Positions 17,231 through 25,453 of a stretch of DNA of 64,000 bases are shown one piece after another (the stretch's first letter is position 1; every line of letters starts with the position of its first letter). This stretch comes from Deltaproteobacteria bacterium (GTDB lineage: Bacteria; Bdellovibrionota; Bdellovibrionia; Bdellovibrionales; JAMPXM01): contig JAFLCB010000010.1 of the NCBI GenBank assembly GCA_017302795.1, forward strand, positions 98,065-162,064, given 5' to 3'. Position numbers and translations under genes: made by a program. The notes below the pieces were generated by a model that did no database searches, had not been told where the DNA came from, and saw only the letters and a program-made list of their open reading frames with translations.

Positions 17231-17711
17231 CACCCGTGGGATGATCGTACTCATTCCCTTGGTCATCAACCGCACGGAAAGTAAGTACGATCGAGTAAGC
17301 GAGATTGTAATTGTAAGCTCCGGGAAGCTCGACCAGGACCCGGAAACGGCCATTAGAATCACATTGGGCGATGGACGCATACGGTGCGACAACCGAGGTC
17401 GTGCCGCTTTTTAGTTCAACGTAAATTTTTGAGCGAGGAAATCCCGCCGGATCACAATAGCCGCCGAGATCAACTGCCCGTTCCGTGTCGCGAGTTATTA
17501 AAATTGGATCAGGATTGCCAACGTAGAGACTTAAAAAGTTCAAATCTCGGGCACAGGTTGGCCCAATGCACGAAGACAAAAGTTCTCGGTCGTAGAGCGG
17601 ATTTAGGAGCGGCTCGTAGGTTCCGCAGTTTTGAAACATCGCAACCACTGACCCGAGCAAAAGCCCCACAAATCCCAAGCGTTTTTTATCGTTTTTACCT
17701 ATTCCTGCCAT
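17193..17711 (-). CDS. Lipoprotein of unknown function
   Basis: About 172 residues, starting at MAGIGKNDKKR with AGGA 8 bases upstream. A short hydrophobic segment ends in M-F-Q-N-C, which I read as a lipobox of the F-Q-N-C form familiar from Bdellovibrio lipoproteins. The mature protein is beta-rich (VYVELKSG, RFRVLVELPG, AYSIVLTFRAVDDQGNEY) like a small Ig-type sandwich. A longer frame to 17780 would put extra residues before the signal sequence and is rejected. Function is unknown. Divergent from the oligopeptide-binding protein gene. Confidence 0.68.
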   Translation of the reverse strand: MAGIGKNDKKRLGFVGLLLGSVVAMFQNCGTYEPLLNPLYDRELLSSCIGPTCARDLNFLSLYVGNPDPILITRDTERAVDLGGYCDPAGFPRSKIYVELKSGTTSVVAPYASIAQCDSNGRFRVLVELPGAYNYNLAYSIVLTFRAVDDQGNEYDHPTGVNRREVALLTAP

Positions 17712-17797
17712 CCATATATCCTTTCGGATATTTTCTATGAAACTCTGACTTATTTCGAGATCTTGCTCAAAGAGTCTCAATATGAGATGGAAGTCCC

Positions 17798-19381
17798 ATG
17801 CCTAATAGATTTCATCTCAAAATGTTGACCTACGTCGTAACCTGTCTCGCGCTACCAATACCCGCCTTCGCTACCCAAACCCTCTCGACACCCCTAGAAG
17901 CTAGTCCATCTTCGCCCAATTTTAGATTTAGCTTATCGACCGAACCTTCCCACTTCGATCCTGCGAAAATTACGTCTTCCGAATCCAATTACTTTATTGT
18001 CAACCTGCTTCGCGGCCTCTATTTCATCGACGGAAACGGAGAAGCAAAACCTGAAATCGCAGAGCACTGCACGCAAACCAGCTCATTAAAGATCGAATGC
18101 GTGATCAAGGAGAATGCGAAATGGAGCGATGGTAAAGAAATAGTTGCCGAGGATTTTGTTAAATCTTGGGGTCGGCTGCTTAATCCAGGAGCCAAGGGCA
18201 TTGGCGCCAGCATTCTCTCGAGTGTCGATAACGCGATTGAAATTCATGGCGGAAAAAAGCCAGCGACTGAACTGGGTGTAAGAGTAAAATCGAAACGTGT
18301 TCTCGAAATTTCGCTTAACAAACCAGACTCTGATTTTTTTTCGAAACTTGCTCACCCCGCACTTTCGGTTGTTCGATCTGAAGCCAATTACGCTAGGTCG
18401 GAAGATGCACCAAGTACGCCGGTCTCAGGTCCCTATAAAATCGCACAATGGACTAAATCAAATCGCATTCGCATTACGCCAAACCCGCACTTTGATTCCA
18501 TTCGGCCCAAGCTAAAGGCCCCCCGCCCAGAGGCAGAAATTTTGATCGTCGAAGATGATGAAACCGCTCTCAACCTTTACCGAGAAGGCACACTGACTTT
18601 CCTTCGACGCCTGCCGACTCATTACTTGAAGGATTGGAAGAATTCAAAAGAGCTCTTTCAAATTCCAGTGGTTCGTTTCGACTATATCGGCTTCGGCCCT
18701 CAATTAAGAAATCAAGCTGATCTTCGCAAGGCACTTGCGCTTTCCTTGAACTACCAGGAACTAAAAATTCTTTATTCTGCGTTAGGTATTCCCGGCTGCC
18801 CTGGCCTCTCGCCGGGATGGATGAGTAAAGTGCCGTGTCATGAATTTGATTTGGAAAAAGCCAAAGGGTATTTTGCGAAAGTGCCTGAGAGCATTCGACA
18901 GATGCCGTTAGCGCTTCAATTTTCGAAACTTGGTGGCGACGACACTCAAAAAGGAATGGAATGGGCGCAAGCCCAATGGAAGAAAAATCTGGGCTTTAAA
19001 GTAGAACTTCAGGCAGTTGAACAATCTGTTTTTGTTTCCGGACTGAAAGCCAATCCCCCACCGATTTTCCGAAAAGGCGTCGGCCTCGACCGCGCTTCTT
19101 GCCTGGCCGCAACGGAAATTTTCACGACCGGCGACGGCGAAAATTATATTCGATTGAATGAGAATAACTTCCAGGCTGCCGTTGATAAACTCGCAATCAC
19201 CCGTTCACCAGAAACTCGAAAAGCTCTCTGTACACGCCTTGTTAAAATCTTGCTGGACGACGCTCATATAATACCGCTTGGACAAATTCATTTATCAATT
19301 CTTGCAAAGCCGTCCTTCAAAGGCTGGACCCTCACTCCGCTCAATCAGCTAGACCTAAGTCGACTTCAGGTCTCAAAGTGA
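17798..19381 (+). CDS. Peptide ABC transporter substrate-binding protein (SBP family 5)
   Basis: A 527-residue periplasmic binding protein of the OppA/DppA family. After a signal peptide (cleavage around A-F-A) comes the family opening FRFSLSTEPSHFDPAKITSSES, then LLRGLYFIDGNGEAKPEIAE and NAKWSDGKEIVAEDFVKSW, all typical of SBP_bac_5. These proteins capture oligopeptides for import. There is no permease or ATPase gene beside it, so it is an orphan in this window. The lobe-2 region contains paired Cys (GIPGCPGLSPGWMSKVPC), a possible disulfide. Confidence 0.88.
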   Translation: MPNRFHLKMLTYVVTCLALPIPAFATQTLSTPLEASPSSPNFRFSLSTEPSHFDPAKITSSESNYFIVNLLRGLYFIDGNGEAKPEIAEHCTQTSSLKIECVIKENAKWSDGKEIVAEDFVKSWGRLLNPGAKGIGASILSSVDNAIEIHGGKKPATELGVRVKSKRVLEISLNKPDSDFFSKLAHPALSVVRSEANYARSEDAPSTPVSGPYKIAQWTKSNRIRITPNPHFDSIRPKLKAPRPEAEILIVEDDETALNLYREGTLTFLRRLPTHYLKDWKNSKELFQIPVVRFDYIGFGPQLRNQADLRKALALSLNYQELKILYSALGIPGCPGLSPGWMSKVPCHEFDLEKAKGYFAKVPESIRQMPLALQFSKLGGDDTQKGMEWAQAQWKKNLGFKVELQAVEQSVFVSGLKANPPPIFRKGVGLDRASCLAATEIFTTGDGENYIRLNENNFQAAVDKLAITRSPETRKALCTRLVKILLDDAHIIPLGQIHLSILAKPSFKGWTLTPLNQLDLSRLQVSK

Positions 19382-19447
19382 TAAGCAACTAGTCGTATTT
19401 CAACACTAGACTCATCAAATTCCTGTGACAGGTCGATAGGTTCGCTG

Positions 19448-21112
19448 ATGAGTCGTAAGCCGCACGCGAAACCTAATGTCGTCACCACGTCCGAAACCGA
19501 GCGTTTAGGCCGTTATCGATCTCTCGTAGATACGGGGATTTCGCTTACTCGTGAAAAAGATATCAGTCGAATTCTTGATATCATCATCGACCGTGCACTA
19601 GACGCCACCGGTGCAGATGCGGCCAGTATCTTTTTAACTGAAAATATTAAAATCGATTCGGTAGCGAATACGCAGGCCAAGTACATCCCTGTTCTACGCT
19701 TCCACAGATCCACCAATCGACGATCTGGGAAAACGTATCAGAACAAAATCCTTGAGCTTGAGAAAACCTCTATTGCTGGCTGGGTCGCTATAGAAGGCAA
19801 GGCTGTTCGAATCAATGACTGCTATAATCTTTCTGGCGAATTGGGACTAGTATTCAACAAAGAAGTCGATCTCGAGACTGGTTACAACACGGTTTCCATG
19901 TTGGCAGTCCCGATGACGAGCTCCAACGACAAGGTTCGTGGCGTTCTGCAAATTATAAATAAAATCAAACCAGGCAGTCCTGGGTATATCGATAAAAACA
20001 AGCTGATTGAAGCAACAGATGTAATGCCCTTCACTGACGAAGATGAAGAACTGATGGCAGCTTTTGCATCGCAAGCTTCTGTAGCAATCGAAAACGCAAA
20101 ACTCACTGAGGACATCGAAAATCTCTTTGAAAGCTTCATTCGCGCTTCTGTGACGGCCATCGAATCGCGAGATCCATCGACCAGTGGCCATAGCGACCGC
20201 GTCGCAGTTTTTACTGTTGAATTCGCGAGAGCTGTTCACCAAGCCGAGCTTGGTCCATTTAAAGAAATTCAGTTCAACGATGGTCAAATTCGCGAACTTC
20301 GATATGCCGCGCTCTTGCATGATTTCGGTAAGATTGGCGTCCGAGAGTCCGTTCTGTCTAAGCAGTTAAAACTTTATCCTCACGAGATGGAAACAATCCT
20401 CAACCGTCTTGAAACTGTTCGAGCCAAACAAGAAATGTTGGCTTGGAAAAACACGACAGAAGAGCTCCTCTCATTGATCGACCGCGGAGTTAAAGTCGAC
20501 AAGCCAAAAGACTATGTCGTGAAAGTCGTTAATAAGATCGATGATTTTGCAAAACAATTGCAGCAAGTCCGCCTGTCAATTGTAAAAGCCAATCAGCCTC
20601 AAGTGATTGCAGGCGATTTTGACATCATCAGTCTGATATCTTGGATCAATAAAACGTCGCAAGAAATTGAACAAGCAATTCTGACTCCTGATGAAATCGT
20701 AAAGCTTTCGCTACCCAAAGGTACATTAACGGAAGTGGAGCGACGGGAAATTGAAAGTCACGTCACTCACACCTACCACTTCCTTCGCCAAATCGCTTGG
20801 ACGGAAGATCTCGGTAGCGTCCCAGACATCGCTTACTCCCATCACGAAAAAATGGATGGTTCAGGTTATCCTCGCGGTCTGGTAACAGAACACATTCCAC
20901 TTCAATCGAAACTAATGACGATCGCAGACATTTACGACGCACTGACTTCGATGGATCGTCCTTATAAACCTGCTGTTCAACCCGAACGTGCTATCGACAT
21001 TCTTTTCATGGAAGGTCGAAGTGGAAAACTTGATCTCGATCTGTTGAAAATCTTCGTTGAAGCAGAGGTATGGCGCGCAGCGCTTGGAATGCGGCCTCAA
21101 AAAGCAGCGTAA
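19448..21112 (+). CDS. GAF domain - HD-GYP domain phosphodiesterase
   Basis: A 554-residue cytoplasmic signalling protein. Residues ~15-220 form a GAF domain (DATGADAASIFL, then AIEGKAVRINDCYN and ASQASVAIENA). A HD-GYP domain follows with SGHSDRVAV, LHDFGKIGVRES and, after a ~110-residue helical insertion, HVTHTYHFL and HHEKMDGSGYPRGL. The metal and GYP residues are intact, so c-di-GMP hydrolysis is likely. The long insertion between the HD and GYP parts is typical of one proteobacterial GAF-HD-GYP subfamily. The GAF domain probably senses a small ligand, unknown. It stands alone on its transcript. Confidence 0.9.
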   Translation: MSRKPHAKPNVVTTSETERLGRYRSLVDTGISLTREKDISRILDIIIDRALDATGADAASIFLTENIKIDSVANTQAKYIPVLRFHRSTNRRSGKTYQNKILELEKTSIAGWVAIEGKAVRINDCYNLSGELGLVFNKEVDLETGYNTVSMLAVPMTSSNDKVRGVLQIINKIKPGSPGYIDKNKLIEATDVMPFTDEDEELMAAFASQASVAIENAKLTEDIENLFESFIRASVTAIESRDPSTSGHSDRVAVFTVEFARAVHQAELGPFKEIQFNDGQIRELRYAALLHDFGKIGVRESVLSKQLKLYPHEMETILNRLETVRAKQEMLAWKNTTEELLSLIDRGVKVDKPKDYVVKVVNKIDDFAKQLQQVRLSIVKANQPQVIAGDFDIISLISWINKTSQEIEQAILTPDEIVKLSLPKGTLTEVERREIESHVTHTYHFLRQIAWTEDLGSVPDIAYSHHEKMDGSGYPRGLVTEHIPLQSKLMTIADIYDALTSMDRPYKPAVQPERAIDILFMEGRSGKLDLDLLKIFVEAEVWRAALGMRPQKAA

Positions 21113-21144
21113 CTGCTTCTCTTTATCCATCTCAGCAGCACCGC

Positions 21145-21210
21145 TTGACATAACCCGGGTCCCACTCTTCAAATGGGAGCTCACTCAATTCAATGAGTTC
21201 CCTAGGAGGG
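21145..21210 (+). promoter_or_regulatory. Promoter and ribosome site of the histone gene
   Basis: TTGACA at 21145-21150 is a perfect sigma70 -35 box; a -10-like TCAAAT starts 18 bases later at 21169. A strong AGGAGG at 21204-21209 lies 5 bases before the histone ATG. Between them GGGAGCTCA (21175-21183) can pair with TGAGTTCCC (21194-21202), directly ahead of the ribosome site. The predicted transcription start would fall inside the left arm, so the hairpin may act as DNA or only partly as RNA. Confidence 0.55.
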
Positions 21211-21214
21211 GTTT

Positions 21215-21421
21215 ATGGCAAAAAAAGGCGCAAAAAAAGCAGCTAAAGGCGAAGTTCTCATCATCGCAAGCAAAATGAAAGATGCAATTCGCAAACACGA
21301 TTGCAACGTATCTAGTGACGTTGTTGACGCTCTTAGCGCAAAAGTTCATTCAATGATCGGTGAAGCGGTTGCTCGTTGCAAAGACAACGGCCGCAAAACT
21401 GTTCGTGGCTACGATTTTTAG
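21215..21421 (+). CDS. Bacterial histone-fold DNA-binding protein
   Basis: A 68-residue protein with a Lys/Ala-rich N-terminal tail (MAKKGAKKAAKGE) followed by a single histone fold: short helix (LIIASKMKDAIRKH), loop with NVSSDVVDAL, a long central helix (SAKVHSMIGEAVARCKDN) and the loop-2 signature GRKTVRGYDF. The end is like the R-K-T-V/L-x-x-D of archaeal histones and of the Bdellovibrio histone Bd0055. Such proteins dimerise and bind DNA, and in Bdellovibrio are major chromatin proteins. The N-terminal Lys tail is longer than I expect for that protein. A strong promoter and AGGAGG site suggest high expression. The stop is 6 bp before the next gene. Confidence 0.88.
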   Translation: MAKKGAKKAAKGEVLIIASKMKDAIRKHDCNVSSDVVDALSAKVHSMIGEAVARCKDNGRKTVRGYDF

Positions 21422-21427
21422 TTCGAT

Positions 21428-22252
21428 ATGACTCGGTCAAACTCGACTGAGGATAAGTCTTCACCCGTGGTTAACACGACTCCGGTCGTCGTGATCACGG
21501 GTGCTGGCTCTGGCATAGGCGCTGCGACTGCAGAAAGATTTGCTCGCGAAGGCTGGGAGCTAGTCTTGATTGGTCGACGGCCCGAAGCATTGGACTTAAC
21601 CGCCAAGCGAATCACGCAAATCCTTCTTCAGGATTATCCCGCGCGAAAGCCTTTAATTCACACAATTCCAGTAGATATTTCCAACCTCGAATCGGTCAGC
21701 GTCCTTAATCGGTGGACGAAAATGAGTAGCGGCGTAGCTAATCGGATTCACGCTCTCATACACAATGCCGGCATATTTGAGCGGGAAAAAACAGCATCCT
21801 CAACTGATGTTTCTTGGCATAGAATATTTGAAACAAATCTCTTCGCCGTCATTCGAGTCACTCAGATTGTTTACCCATTACTTAAACAAAATCGCGGCTC
21901 GGTTACCAATATCAGTTCTACTTTGGGATTTCGCCCGACGATGGACACCGCTGCTTATTCGGCCTCAAAGGCAGCGCTCAACAACTGGACCCAAAGTTTC
22001 GCAATCGAGGCCGCGGCCGATGGCGTTCGTGTCAACGCGGTCTGCCCGGGCATCGTGGATACGCCAATTCATGATTTTCACGCGGCCGCTGACAAAGCTG
22101 CGACGCTAGCAAAACTTGGCCCTATCCAACCACTAGGCCGAATCGGACAGCCTAGCGAAATCGCGCACATGGTGTGGACGCTGGCGGGCCCGGGATCCGA
22201 ATGGACCACCGGCGCACTAATTGCCGTTGACGGTGGAATCAGCCTTACATGA
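21428..22252 (+). CDS. Short-chain dehydrogenase/reductase, possibly pteridine-related
   Basis: A 274-residue classical SDR: cofactor motif TGAGSGIGAATA (about residues 25-36), NNAG equivalent IHNAGIF, catalytic Ser in NISSTLGF, YSASK (Tyr and Lys of the active site) and the C-terminal GQPSEIAHMVWTLAG. RR after the second strand (LVLIGRR) suggests NADP(H). Its TGA overlaps the ATG of a 6-pyruvoyl-tetrahydropterin-synthase-like gene (ATGA), so both are made together. That pairing raises the possibility that it acts like sepiapterin reductase, reducing side-chain ketones of a pterin. The specific substrate is inference; the SDR identity is secure. Confidence 0.85.
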   Translation: MTRSNSTEDKSSPVVNTTPVVVITGAGSGIGAATAERFAREGWELVLIGRRPEALDLTAKRITQILLQDYPARKPLIHTIPVDISNLESVSVLNRWTKMSSGVANRIHALIHNAGIFEREKTASSTDVSWHRIFETNLFAVIRVTQIVYPLLKQNRGSVTNISSTLGFRPTMDTAAYSASKAALNNWTQSFAIEAAADGVRVNAVCPGIVDTPIHDFHAAADKAATLAKLGPIQPLGRIGQPSEIAHMVWTLAGPGSEWTTGALIAVDGGISLT

Positions 22253-23004
22253 AACGCCTCTACGTCAGCACGCGTGGTTTTTTTTCGACGGCCCATTTCT
22301 ACAAACAAAAAAACTGGGACACAGAGACCAACGCGAAAGAGTTTGGGCTTTGTTTTTCAGAATTTGGACACGGGCATAACTACAGCTTAGATATCACCTT
22401 CGCCGTTCCGCGCCGGATCGCCAAGATTGAAACCACGTATTCGCAGATTTTACGAGGAGTGAACTCTATCGCGGGTGTGGTCTTGCAGGATTTCGACCAT
22501 CGGCATTTAAATTTCACCCACCCCGACTTTATCTCCGGCGAAAGAATTTCGACGACGGAAGTGATCACAAAAGTATTGGAATCTTCAATTTCAAAACAAT
22601 GGGCCGCCAAACAGTGGGCCCTGGAACATTGGCTCGAGGTTGAATTCCTAGGCGTTCAAGTATGGGAAACGCATCTTCTCGCAGCCTCAACCCAGAAGTC
22701 GCTGATTTGTGTTTCTCGATCGGAGGAGACGTGGACGGCGTTGAAAATCCAACACCCGATTGTTCTCAATTCGGGCGAATCCCGAAGTCTCGCCATCGCA
22801 TTTTTTGAATCCCCGAAAAGAGAAGGACGATCTTCGTCACTTTTTATCGACGCAGAGAAATTTCTAAAGAATGCTGATGGACGCTTTAGCAGTTTAGAAA
22901 ACTTATGTTGCGCACTTCAAGAGAACTTCGGTCATGATGTTCTCTTGAGCACTAAATCCGACTACTTTTTGTTTGCGGGAGCAGAGGGCGCGGAAGCGGA
23001 ATAG
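22249..23004 (+). CDS. 6-pyruvoyl-tetrahydropterin synthase family protein with C-terminal extension
   Basis: The N-terminal ~130 residues are a PTPS/QueD fold: zinc His in FFSTAHF (His ~16) and HGHNY (His ~41 and 43), Cys ~35, and DFDHRHLN. The spacing C-x5-HGHNY matches the tetrahydrobiopterin enzyme PTPS rather than QueD, where the Cys sits closer to HGH. The protein is ~251 residues, with an additional ~110-residue C-terminal part after WETHLLAAS that I do not recognise. The start codon overlaps the SDR stop. Together they could make a reduced biopterin-like cofactor. The 3' end overlaps the convergent gene by 43 bp. Confidence 0.82.
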   Translation: MKRLYVSTRGFFSTAHFYKQKNWDTETNAKEFGLCFSEFGHGHNYSLDITFAVPRRIAKIETTYSQILRGVNSIAGVVLQDFDHRHLNFTHPDFISGERISTTEVITKVLESSISKQWAAKQWALEHWLEVEFLGVQVWETHLLAASTQKSLICVSRSEETWTALKIQHPIVLNSGESRSLAIAFFESPKREGRSSSLFIDAEKFLKNADGRFSSLENLCCALQENFGHDVLLSTKSDYFLFAGAEGAEAE

Positions 23005-23726
23005 GTATAGACTGTGAATCCGTCAAAATCTTTAAACTTCCCGTCCTTTTGCACTTTCACTGCTGCACGGCCTTCGAGCTCTACTAGCTTCTTGCTTTCC
23101 GACTGAAACGTAAAACGCAGTGGTGCGACAAGCGCTGAGATAATCATACTTGTCGGCTTCATTTTAATGACTACTTTGTCAGCGGTCGCACTTTCCTTCG
23201 AGAAACTAAAACCCACACTTTCGCGTCGATCGACCACACCTAGACGAACTTTCAATGTTTCACCGTTTATCAACTTTTCCCAATTGGCTTGCACAAAACC
23301 GAGAACCATTGAGCTGACAATGTAATTTGGCTCGACGGTTTCGCTAGCGGTTTTAGTCTTCCCATCTTTTGTGAAAGAGAATCCCGCTTTACCATCGGCA
23401 ACTTCAATTTTTCCAACTGTTGCCAACTGTTGATGGTCTTGCTCGAACGACACCAGGCTTTCAACACCATTTTCGCCGACCTTCACCACCGTCTTTTCGA
23501 CAACTAAGACTTTTCCCTCTAGATCAAGAAACGTCGTAAGCATTGTCTTCTTGTCGCCGCCCACTTCAAATTCGTTCTTATAGTCAAACATATGCTTTGA
23601 CCGATCTTGAAGGTCATAAATTTTTGCTGAAAACAATGGTGTCATCGCCGCCGAGGCAGATTCACTCCCAACCGATAGCGATCCGACTAAGATAAGAGCC
23701 ATTAAACTGACTGCCACTTTTTTCAT
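22962..23726 (-). CDS. Secreted protein of unknown function
   Basis: A 254-residue protein with a signal peptide ([20 protein letters not shown], cleavage near S-A-S-A-A). The mature sequence alternates strands with charged turns ([53 protein letters not shown]), suggesting a beta-barrel-like or lipocalin-like periplasmic domain with no Cys. No family is recognised. It is convergent with the pterin synthase gene, whose end it overlaps by 43 bp. Confidence 0.7.
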   Translation of the reverse strand: MKKVAVSLMALILVGSLSVGSESASAAMTPLFSAKIYDLQDRSKHMFDYKNEFEVGGDKKTMLTTFLDLEGKVLVVEKTVVKVGENGVESLVSFEQDHQQLATVGKIEVADGKAGFSFTKDGKTKTASETVEPNYIVSSMVLGFVQANWEKLINGETLKVRLGVVDRRESVGFSFSKESATADKVVIKMKPTSMIISALVAPLRFTFQSESKKLVELEGRAAVKVQKDGKFKDFDGFTVYTYSASAPSAPANKK

Positions 23727-23789
23727 TTGAAACCCATCCCCGTTAAAGTTCTTTTACTGCTACTCGATTTTCGTACTATTATAGCTACT

Positions 23790-24524
23790 ATGAACGATAG
23801 CCCCTTGGTCCGTGTATCAAAAATTATGGCTGAACGCGGAATATGCTCCCGTCGTGAAGCCGATGCTTGGATGGAAAAAGGATGGGTCAAAGTAGACGGT
23901 CAAATCGTCTCTGTTGGCCATAAAGCAAAGCTGGATTGCCAAATCGAAATCTCACCCGGCGCTCGGGAAGAGCGAGAGGATCGCGTAACCATACTCATGA
24001 ATAAGCCTATTGGGTTTGTTTCCGGTCAACCTGAGCCGGGTTACGAACCGGCGGTGCGCCTTATCACCCAAGAGAATCATGTTCTATCGCGAGGCGAACC
24101 CACCTTAGATCGACGTCACTTCGCAGGACTTGCCCCTGCTGGGCGCCTGGATATCGATTCAAAGGGGCTACTTGTTTTCACCCAAGATGGAAGGGTGGCG
24201 AGAGAGCTGATAGGCGAAAATTCTGAAATCGAAAAAGAATATCTCGTCCGAGTAAAAGGAAAAATCGTGCAGGGCGGTTTAAAGCTGCTCAACCACGGGC
24301 TAGAACTGGATGGCGAGGCACTTAAGCCAGCATTTGTTGAATGGATCAACGAAGATCAATTGCGATTCATTTTGACCGAGGGAAAAAAACGGCAAGTCCG
24401 TCGGATGTGCGAATTGGTCGGACTCGGAGTGCTCGGCCTAAAGCGAGTTCGGATAGGAAAAGTCATGCTAGGACATCTTCCTGACGGTAAATGGCGCTTT
24501 CTGCGACCAGATGAGAGTTTCTAA
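23790..24524 (+). CDS. RsuA/RluB/RluF-family rRNA pseudouridine synthase
   Basis: About 244 residues. An S4 RNA-binding domain ([27 protein letters not shown]) precedes the pseudouridine synthase domain, whose catalytic Asp lies in [17 protein letters not shown]. The end [13 protein letters not shown] and LKRVRIG is the usual RluB/E/F signature. It isomerises a uridine in ribosomal RNA; the exact position (RluB-, RluE- or RluF-type) cannot be told. The start is put at the ATG giving [11 protein letters not shown]; a TTG 21 codons upstream would only add a hydrophobic non-conserved stretch. Confidence 0.88.
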   Translation: MNDSPLVRVSKIMAERGICSRREADAWMEKGWVKVDGQIVSVGHKAKLDCQIEISPGAREEREDRVTILMNKPIGFVSGQPEPGYEPAVRLITQENHVLSRGEPTLDRRHFAGLAPAGRLDIDSKGLLVFTQDGRVARELIGENSEIEKEYLVRVKGKIVQGGLKLLNHGLELDGEALKPAFVEWINEDQLRFILTEGKKRQVRRMCELVGLGVLGLKRVRIGKVMLGHLPDGKWRFLRPDESF

Positions 24525-24525
24525 C

Positions 24526-25149
24526 ATGATCTTTGAGCGTTTAGATCGAGGAATCCTTTCTGTCGATATTGGAAAGCTCAAAGCCCACATTGCGGATCAT
24601 GTTTTACCTCTTGAGCCGATTATGGTCGGTCCTTATTTCGGTGGCTGGTCGGTTTGGTCCTCAGATGGAGACTACAAAGACGGATATCAACGGGGGCAGT
24701 TGATGTATGAACCAAGCTTTATGCCGGGTTCTTCGATAAAGGAAAAAGCGGAGGCGCTAGGAATCAAACCGCGAGAAATGTACCGCATCCCTACTTCCAT
24801 TTGCTTTGGATATCTGGCGGAAACCGTCAATCATATTCGCGCCATTGGCCTAGAGCCAGCTCGCGTTCGCCTCTCGCTGCTGAAAGCTGGTGGACAATCT
24901 ACAAAGCACCGCGATGCACCTGAAGGGCGCTACAGCATCCGCCTACATATTCCCATTCTGACAAATCCCCAGGCGGTTTTTTCTTGTGACGACGAGATTA
25001 CGCATATGCCGGCTGATGGTTCGGCTTACATCATCGATGTCAGCCGCGAACATCAAGTCTTCAACCACGGGACGTCTGACCGTATAATTCTTTTGGCCGA
25101 TATTGTCGACCGTCCCTGGATCACCCAGTTTCATCGTCGTCCACTGTGA
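24526..25149 (+). CDS. Aspartyl/asparaginyl beta-hydroxylase-like 2-oxoglutarate/Fe(II) oxygenase
   Basis: About 207 residues with the family signature: LLKAGGQSTKHRDAPEGRYSIRLHIPI gives the H-x-D iron ligands (His ~128, Asp ~130) and the region AYIIDVSREHQVFNHGTSDRI supplies the distal His and the Arg that binds 2-oxoglutarate. Members hydroxylate Asp/Asn side chains of peptides or proteins, or act on small molecules. The ATG at 24526 has GAGAG upstream and begins 1 bp after the pseudouridine synthase stop. It ends 76 bp before a small secreted peptide and a multinuclear iron oxygenase, so it might be a second tailoring enzyme for that peptide; that link is only positional. Confidence 0.8.
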   Translation: MIFERLDRGILSVDIGKLKAHIADHVLPLEPIMVGPYFGGWSVWSSDGDYKDGYQRGQLMYEPSFMPGSSIKEKAEALGIKPREMYRIPTSICFGYLAETVNHIRAIGLEPARVRLSLLKAGGQSTKHRDAPEGRYSIRLHIPILTNPQAVFSCDDEITHMPADGSAYIIDVSREHQVFNHGTSDRIILLADIVDRPWITQFHRRPL

Positions 25150-25189
25150 ATCATGAGAAAACAAACCGACTCAATCTGCTACAGGGCTT

Positions 25190-25225
25190 TTCTAAAAATG
25201 CTCGTATTCTGCTATGCTTACAAGA
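25190..25225 (+). promoter_or_regulatory. Possible promoter of the small-peptide/DUF692 pair
   Basis: TGCTATGCT resembles an extended -10 box (TATGCT at 25213-25218) and would start transcription at or just before the ATG at 25226. That would fit a leaderless message, because no Shine-Dalgarno is visible ahead of that ATG. The -35 is weak. Low confidence; read-through from the upstream hydroxylase gene is equally possible. Confidence 0.3.
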
Positions 25226-25453
25226 ATGTCAAAACATCACTTAGTAATCAAACTCGCAGTGCTTGGCTTTTTGATCCTTCCTGGCACTTCACTTGCCAAA
25301 CCAGCTGTCGAAAAAACCGGCGCAAAAAACGATGCCCAGGCTCCGACGACAAATTCTCCGAAAACGACCGGCGGAAAGTCGAAAATAGACAAAGAGAAAT
25401 TAAAACTTAAACATGCGCTCGGCGGCGGTTGCATGAAATGCGGGATGGGGTAG
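25226..25453 (+). CDS. Small secreted Cys-tailed peptide, candidate RiPP precursor
   Basis: A 75-residue peptide with an N-terminal signal sequence (MSKHHLVIKLAVLGFLILPG, cleavage after T-S-L-A), a ~40-residue Lys/Thr/Pro/Ala-rich linker that looks disordered, and a Gly-rich C-terminus GGGCMKCGMG holding the only two Cys. Its stop codon TAG is followed immediately by the ATG of the DUF692 oxygenase, whose ribosome site (GGGATGGGG) lies within this gene's last codons. Family knowledge: DUF692/MNIO enzymes modify Cys of short precursor peptides (methanobactin, 3-thiaglutamate, bufferin pathways), and some precursors carry signal peptides. I infer that this is the substrate and that the CxxC tail is the modified core. 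An ATG 12 bp upstream is an alternative start. Confidence 0.75.
   Translation: MSKHHLVIKLAVLGFLILPGTSLAKPAVEKTGAKNDAQAPTTNSPKTTGGKSKIDKEKLKLKHALGGGCMKCGMG

Noticed and set aside
22249-23004. QueD assignment to go with queG
   Set aside because: The Cys-to-HGH spacing fits PTPS and the protein is about twice QueD length; queC and queE are not near.
25153-25410. An 85-residue frame overlapping the Cys-tailed peptide gene
   Set aside because: No signal peptide or ribosome site, starts inside the upstream gap, and the alternative frame (25226-25453) has a textbook signal sequence and is joined to the next gene.
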